NCBI GenBank assembly: GCA_024276775.1
Contig: JAJRWO010000106.1
Coordinates: 1-9,676, forward strand
Direction: 5' to 3'
Length of the DNA: 9,676 bases
Origin: Gammaproteobacteria bacterium
Lineage (GTDB): Bacteria > Pseudomonadota > Gammaproteobacteria > Tenderiales > Tenderiaceae
Of the stretch, positions 6,692-9,676 are shown one piece after another. Numbering within the stretch: the stretch's first letter is position 1; every line of letters begins with the position of its first letter. The notes under the pieces are model-generated. The model ran no database searches and was not told the origin of the DNA. It worked only from the letters and a program-made list of their open reading frames with translations. Both the position numbers and the translations under genes were made by a program.

Positions 6692-6929
6692 ATGATTGGT
6701 TTTATCTACCCCGCCCTCGGCGACGATCACTATTCCCGGACAGCCTCCCAAGCGGGACTACAGCGGTCAATAGTATCACGGCAGGGGCAAAACCCAGCGC
6801 CCCTGGCGGCCGCTGAATCACAATACCGCGCCGCGAAAAAGCGGCGTTCATACGCAATAAATGAGCATTTTGAGCCTATTTTTAACGCTCCAAGGAGCCG
6901 CCTCAGGCGTTTTGCAAGTGCCGCCACAA
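6692..6929. other. Non-coding gap between comF and the yfaZ-like gene, with small inverted repeats
   Basis: About 240 bases hold no gene I can support. Visible structure includes a perfect 6-bp stem, CGCCGC at 6829-6834 with GCGGCG at 6841-6846 around a GAAAAA loop. There is also a compact cluster after comF: GCTCC/GGAGC at 6887-6898, AACGC/GCGTT at 6884-6911, and CGCC/GGCG at 6899-6909 followed by TTTT on the plus strand. The cluster lies just past the comF stop and could help end comF transcription, but on the minus strand it lacks a T-tract, so it is not a standard intrinsic terminator. The promoter of the yfaZ-like gene should lie in the left half, but I see no convincing -35/-10 pair. 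Confidence 0.4.
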
Positions 6930-7670
6930 TTACCCAGGTTTTGCGGCACGGGCACAGACCCAGACATCAACCCGTGCCACACCTGCTCGTTTCAACGCTT
7001 TAGCCAGCACTTCCACCGTGCTACCCGTGGTCATCACATCATCAACGATGGCAACATGAGAGACGCCTGGTTCCGCCATCACCTTAAACACACCTTTCAA
7101 ATTACGCCGCCGCGCCTTGGCATCTAAGCCCATCTGCGCCACCGTGGGACGCAACCGACAAGCAATACCATGCGTCAAAGGCAGACCAAGCTCGCGAGAC
7201 AACGGTCGTGCTAACTCCAGCGCCTGATTAAAACCACGTTGCCGCAGCCGCGACACATGCAGCGGCACCGGCAACAGCCGTTGCGGCATATCCAGCCCGG
7301 CCATCATCATTCGTTCAGCCATCAATTGACCCAGCAAACGGGCACTGTAAAGTTTGCCATTGAATTTCAGCAATTGAATCAAATGATCGACCGGCGGCTG
7401 ATAATCAAACGCCGCCCAAGCACGATTAAAGGCATGAGGCTTTTGCAGGCACTTACCACATACACCTGCCTGTGGCAAAGCAATAGCACAACCATGACAG
7501 GCACTTTTCAGATAGGGTAATTCGCTAACACAGCCCGCGCATAGATCCCGATCAAGCTGGCCCGCTCGACCACACAAAATACAACTGCCGGGCAAAAACC
7601 ATTCGTGCGTATTTTTTAGCCACTTGTTAACCCCGTTAAATTTTCCAGTTGACAGAAACCCACCAGCCAT
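6930..7670 (-). CDS. comF: ComF family phosphoribosyltransferase-like protein
   Basis: ComF proteins combine an N-terminal zinc ribbon with a type I phosphoribosyltransferase fold; they are needed for DNA uptake in Bacillus and Haemophilus, by an incompletely understood cytosolic role. In the 246-residue product the cysteine pairs are C30-x2-C33, C44-x2-C47, C58-x2-C61 and C71-x2-C74. The PRT part has LLPVPLHVSRLRQRGFNQA (about 132-150), the RRNLKGVF loop (188-195) and the PRPP-binding motif VAIVDDVMTTGST (206-218). I set the start at the ATG at 7670, since GGGGGTGA at 7676-7683 is 8 bases from it. An in-frame GTG at 7679 and an ATG at 7676 lie within this ribosome-binding site and are unlikely. 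The gene is divergent from bioB, the usual arrangement in many gammaproteobacteria, and a putative bioB promoter and operator lie within its first codons. Confidence 0.93.
   Translation of the reverse strand: MAGGFLSTGKFNGVNKWLKNTHEWFLPGSCILCGRAGQLDRDLCAGCVSELPYLKSACHGCAIALPQAGVCGKCLQKPHAFNRAWAAFDYQPPVDHLIQLLKFNGKLYSARLLGQLMAERMMMAGLDMPQRLLPVPLHVSRLRQRGFNQALELARPLSRELGLPLTHGIACRLRPTVAQMGLDAKARRRNLKGVFKVMAEPGVSHVAIVDDVMTTGSTVEVLAKALKRAGVARVDVWVCARAAKPG
7624..7655. promoter_or_regulatory. Candidate BirA (biotin repressor) operator
   Basis: TTGTTAACC at 7624-7632 and AGTTGACAG at 7647-7655 form an imperfect inverted repeat with 14 bases between. The left arm differs by one base from the E. coli bio operator half-site TTGTAAACC. 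The right arm agrees with the reverse complement of the left at 6 of 9 positions. It lies about 80 bases upstream of bioB, inside the 5' end of comF, and its right arm contains the -35 hexamer of the best bioB promoter candidate. Repression by biotinoyl-AMP-bound BirA is inferred from known bio operons. Confidence 0.5.
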
Positions 7671-7676
7671 TAACAT
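7649..7676 (+). promoter_or_regulatory. Candidate sigma-70 promoter of bioBF
   Basis: A perfect TTGACA -35 at 7649-7654 is followed after 16 bases by TAACAT (4 of 6) at 7671-7676. Transcription would start near 7683, giving a leader of roughly 54 bases before bioB. The -35 is embedded in the right arm of the BirA-like operator. Confidence 0.5.
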
Positions 7677-7683
7677 CACCCCC
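7676..7683 (-). promoter_or_regulatory. Strong Shine-Dalgarno that decides the comF start
   Basis: GGGGGTGA on the minus strand closely matches the ideal GGAGGTGA and sits 8 bases (from its G run) before the ATG at 7670. It overlaps the alternative GTG/ATG starts at 7679 and 7676, which it therefore argues against. Confidence 0.6.
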
Positions 7684-7722
7684 GTGAAGTATTGAGCCTA
7701 CCAGCACAATAACCTGAATAAA

Positions 7723-7730
7723 AGAAGGAA
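7723..7730 (+). promoter_or_regulatory. Shine-Dalgarno site of bioB
   Basis: AGAAGGAA ends 6 bases before the ATG at 7737, a strong site that fixes the bioB start. Confidence 0.75.
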
Positions 7731-7736
7731 ACCGAA

Positions 7737-8774
7737 ATGGATCACACCCTCTACAGCAAAATTGACCAAATCACCCTGCGCATCCTCAATGGCGGCGAAA
7801 TGAGCGCCGATGAAGGCCGCTGGATGATCCGTCTCGACGATGACTACACCCCATGGCTAATGGCCAGCGCCGACCGCATCCGCAAAAATTTTCGTGGCAA
7901 CCAGATCGAAGTCTGCGCCATCGCCAATGTCCGCTCCGGCAACTGTTCAAGAAACTGCAATTTCTGCTCACAATCTGGCCATCACAATACCGACTCACCC
8001 ACCTACGACTACATCCCCACCGAAGACCTGGTGGCCCAGGCCAAACAGGCCCGAGAATGGGGTGCCAGTGATTTTGGTGTCGTTTCAAAAGGCTGGGGAG
8101 TGCGCTCTGACAAGGAAAGCGAAAAGCTGGAAGAATATTTCAACGCCATGGATGACGGCAGCGACATCGGTCGTTGCGCCAGCCTTGGTGCCCTGAGTAA
8201 AGACTCGGCCGCCAAGCTCAAAGGCATCGGCATGGAAAACTACCATCACAACCTGGAATGTGCCGAAAGTTACTTCGACAAGGTCTGCACCAGCCACAGC
8301 TATCAGGAAAATATCGACACCATTAATAATGCCCGTGAAGCCGGTCTGCGCGTTTGCGCCGGTGGCATCCTCGGCATGGGTGAGTCGCTGGATCAACGCA
8401 TCGAAATGGCCGATACCCTGCGCCAGCTCAATGTCGAGTCGGTACCGCTAAACTTTCTCAGCCCGGTGGTGGGCACACCGATGGCGAAACAAACACCCAT
8501 GGAACCCTACGAAATTCTGCGCGCCATCGCCACTTACCGCTTTATGCTGCCCCAGGCCGAAATCCGTATCGCTGGCGGCCGCCAACATCTGGGCGATATG
8601 CAGTCAATGATATTTATGGCCGGCGCCTCGGGAGTGATGATCGGAGATTACCTGACCACCAAAGGTCGCAACGTCAGCGATGATATAAAAATGATCAAAG
8701 ACCTGAAACTGGAAATACGTGGCAATACCCAGCAACGTCGCGAACAAAAACAGGTGCAAGCAGCTTCTGCATGA
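7737..8774 (+). CDS. bioB: Biotin synthase (radical SAM), atypical form lacking the Cys97 equivalent
   Basis: BioB inserts sulfur into dethiobiotin to make biotin, the final step of the pathway. The radical-SAM [4Fe-4S] motif is C70-x3-C74-x2-C77 (NCSRNCNFCSQSGHHN). Other BioB features are the CASLG strand (C147), YHHNLE (169-174), RVCAGGILGMGE (C207), SVPLNFL, GTPM and EIRIAGGRQ (R277). These match E. coli Cys128, Cys188 and Arg260, ligands of the [2Fe-2S] cluster that donates sulfur. The fourth ligand, Cys97, is replaced: the aligned stretch reads SDFGVVSKG, with Gly114 there. C60, C175 and C184 are additional cysteines. The usual gammaproteobacterial signatures (CPEDCKYCPQS, NMLVKVKGTPL, YNHNLDTS) are all absent; the protein instead resembles BioBs I associate with clostridia and other anaerobes. 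Length (345) is normal. It is preceded by a strong Shine-Dalgarno and overlaps bioF by ATGA, which supports a biotin role. Confidence 0.93.
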   Translation: MDHTLYSKIDQITLRILNGGEMSADEGRWMIRLDDDYTPWLMASADRIRKNFRGNQIEVCAIANVRSGNCSRNCNFCSQSGHHNTDSPTYDYIPTEDLVAQAKQAREWGASDFGVVSKGWGVRSDKESEKLEEYFNAMDDGSDIGRCASLGALSKDSAAKLKGIGMENYHHNLECAESYFDKVCTSHSYQENIDTINNAREAGLRVCAGGILGMGESLDQRIEMADTLRQLNVESVPLNFLSPVVGTPMAKQTPMEPYEILRAIATYRFMLPQAEIRIAGGRQHLGDMQSMIFMAGASGVMIGDYLTTKGRNVSDDIKMIKDLKLEIRGNTQQRREQKQVQAASA

Positions 8775-9676
8775 AAAATCTAGCCGCCGAACTGACGCGG
8801 CTGCAGAATCAGCATCTCTACCGCCAACGACGTATCATCGATGGCCCTCAAGGAACCCAACTCAGCGTTAATGGCCAGCAAACGCTCTCCTTCTGCAGCA
8901 ATGACTACCTTGGTCTGGCCAATCACCCTGATGTCGTCAAGGCCATGCAGGCCGGTGCTGCACGCTGGGGCGTTGGCAGTGGTGCCTCGCACCTGGTCAA
9001 CGGCCACTCATCTGCCCATCACGCCCTGGAAGAAGAATTAGCCGCGTTTACCCGCCGGCCACGGGCGCTATTATTCTCCACCGGCTACATGGCCAATATG
9101 GGCGTGATTGCCGCTCTTTGTGGTCGTGGCGATTATGTCTTCGAAGATCGGTTCAGCCACGCCTCGCTTTTAGATGGCGGCCTGCTGTCACAGGCACGCA
9201 TGCAACGCTTTGCCCATGCCGATGCAACGGCTCTGGCAAAAAAACTGGCTGAACGAGACAACGGCGAAAAACTCGTCGTCACAGATGGCGTATTCAGTAT
9301 GGACGGTGACATTGCGCCACTGCCAGCACTTGCAGCAGCCGCCAAACAACACAACGCTTGGTTAATGCTGGACGATGCCCACGGTTTCGGTGTGCTGGGT
9401 GAAAATGGTGGCGGCTGTAGTGAATATTTTGCTTTAACAACCGATGACGTGCCAATTTTAGTTGGCACTCTAGGCAAGGCCTTTGGCACGTTTGGTGCTT
9501 TTGTCGCCGGCAGCGAAGCGCTGATCGAATATCTGATTCAAAAAACACGCCCCTACATTTATACCACCGCCCTGCCACCAGCAGTGGCCGAGGCCAGCCG
9601 GGTCAGCCTAAAACTATTACAAACAGACCACTGGCGACGCGAAAAACTACAGGCGCTGATTAAACAATTCCGCCGT
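8771..9676 (+). CDS. bioF: 8-amino-7-oxononanoate synthase, N-terminal 302 residues (3' end outside window)
   Basis: BioF is a PLP-dependent alpha-oxoamine synthase that condenses pimeloyl-ACP (or pimeloyl-CoA) with L-alanine, the first ring-building step of biotin synthesis. The frame is open from the ATG at 8771 to the right edge. Visible motifs are FCSNDYLGLANHP (41-53), GVGSGASHLVNGH (67-79), DRFSHASLLDGG (126-137, with H130 stacking on PLP), DGVFSMDGDIAPL (172-184), DDAHGFGVLG (201-210, D201 and H204) and the PLP lysine K236 in GTLGKAFGTFG, the same number as E. coli K236. About 80-90 C-terminal residues are missing because the window ends. The start overlaps the bioB stop as ATGA with no close Shine-Dalgarno, indicating coupled translation. 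Unlike BioB, this protein looks like an ordinary gammaproteobacterial family member. In related genomes bioH, bioC and bioD would follow. Confidence 0.95.
   Translation, partial: MKNLAAELTRLQNQHLYRQRRIIDGPQGTQLSVNGQQTLSFCSNDYLGLANHPDVVKAMQAGAARWGVGSGASHLVNGHSSAHHALEEELAAFTRRPRALLFSTGYMANMGVIAALCGRGDYVFEDRFSHASLLDGGLLSQARMQRFAHADATALAKKLAERDNGEKLVVTDGVFSMDGDIAPLPALAAAAKQHNAWLMLDDAHGFGVLGENGGGCSEYFALTTDDVPILVGTLGKAFGTFGAFVAGSEALIEYLIQKTRPYIYTTALPPAVAEASRVSLKLLQTDHWRREKLQALIKQFRR

Noticed and set aside
6730..6927. A 65-residue minus-strand frame just after the comF stop, starting with GTG
   Set aside because: The composition is Arg/Ala-rich without any recognisable motif, there is no clear ribosome-binding site, and it runs through the hairpin-rich gap. 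A chance frame is more likely.
7786..8088. A 100-residue minus-strand frame opposite the start of bioB
   Set aside because: It is rich in Trp, Arg, Cys and Gly, as expected of an antisense shadow; bioB on the other strand has clear family motifs.
1..9676. Mobile element, CRISPR array, tRNA/rRNA, phage or defence genes
   Set aside because: I saw no direct-repeat arrays, transposase or integrase motifs, terminal inverted repeats or RNA gene signatures on either strand.

Overview
This 9.7-kb window reads as ordinary chromosome from a gammaproteobacterium. The evidence is the syntenic run pilB-pilC-pilD-coaE-zapD-yacG-mutT, which is typical of that class, and zapD and the MutT-ThiE fusion are largely gammaproteobacterial. 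The comF/bioB divergent pair followed by bioF also matches the usual biotin locus of Pseudomonas-like genomes. Genus cannot be read from the sequence. No rRNA, tRNA, CRISPR array, insertion sequence, phage gene or integrase is visible. Base composition looks moderate (about half G+C by eye) and even throughout.

Layout. (1) Positions 1-4224, plus strand: the 3' end of the type IV pilus assembly ATPase gene pilB, then the inner-membrane platform gene pilC, the prepilin peptidase gene pilD, the dephospho-CoA kinase gene coaE, the division gene zapD and the small zinc-protein gene yacG. Genes are tightly packed except for a 126-base gap before zapD, where a weak promoter may lie. (2) Positions 4228-6680, minus strand, read leftwards: a YfaZ-like outer-membrane protein gene, an unrecognised 122-residue Gln/Ala-rich protein gene, a short HugZ-like FMN-binding split-barrel protein gene, and a mutT-thiE fusion that meets yacG tail to tail with only 3 bases between. 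(3) Positions 6681-6929: a non-coding gap with small hairpins. (4) comF on the minus strand is divergent from bioB and bioF on the plus strand. bioF runs off the right edge.

How the genes work together. PilB powers pilus polymerisation through PilC, and PilD processes the pilins. ComF is classically linked to DNA uptake, which type IV pili also serve, though here it is simply the neighbour of the bio operon. coaE, zapD and yacG are housekeeping genes that travel with pilD. bioB and bioF overlap by ATGA and encode the last and first dedicated steps of biotin ring assembly.

Most notable points. The BioB protein is not the usual gammaproteobacterial form: it lacks the cysteine equivalent to E. 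coli Cys97, a ligand of the sulfur-donating [2Fe-2S] cluster, and resembles the BioB lineage I associate with anaerobes. A BirA-like operator with an embedded perfect TTGACA -35 hexamer lies inside the start of the divergent comF gene. The ThiE half of the MutT-ThiE fusion has lost several catalytic residues. I found no convincing undescribed multi-gene system.
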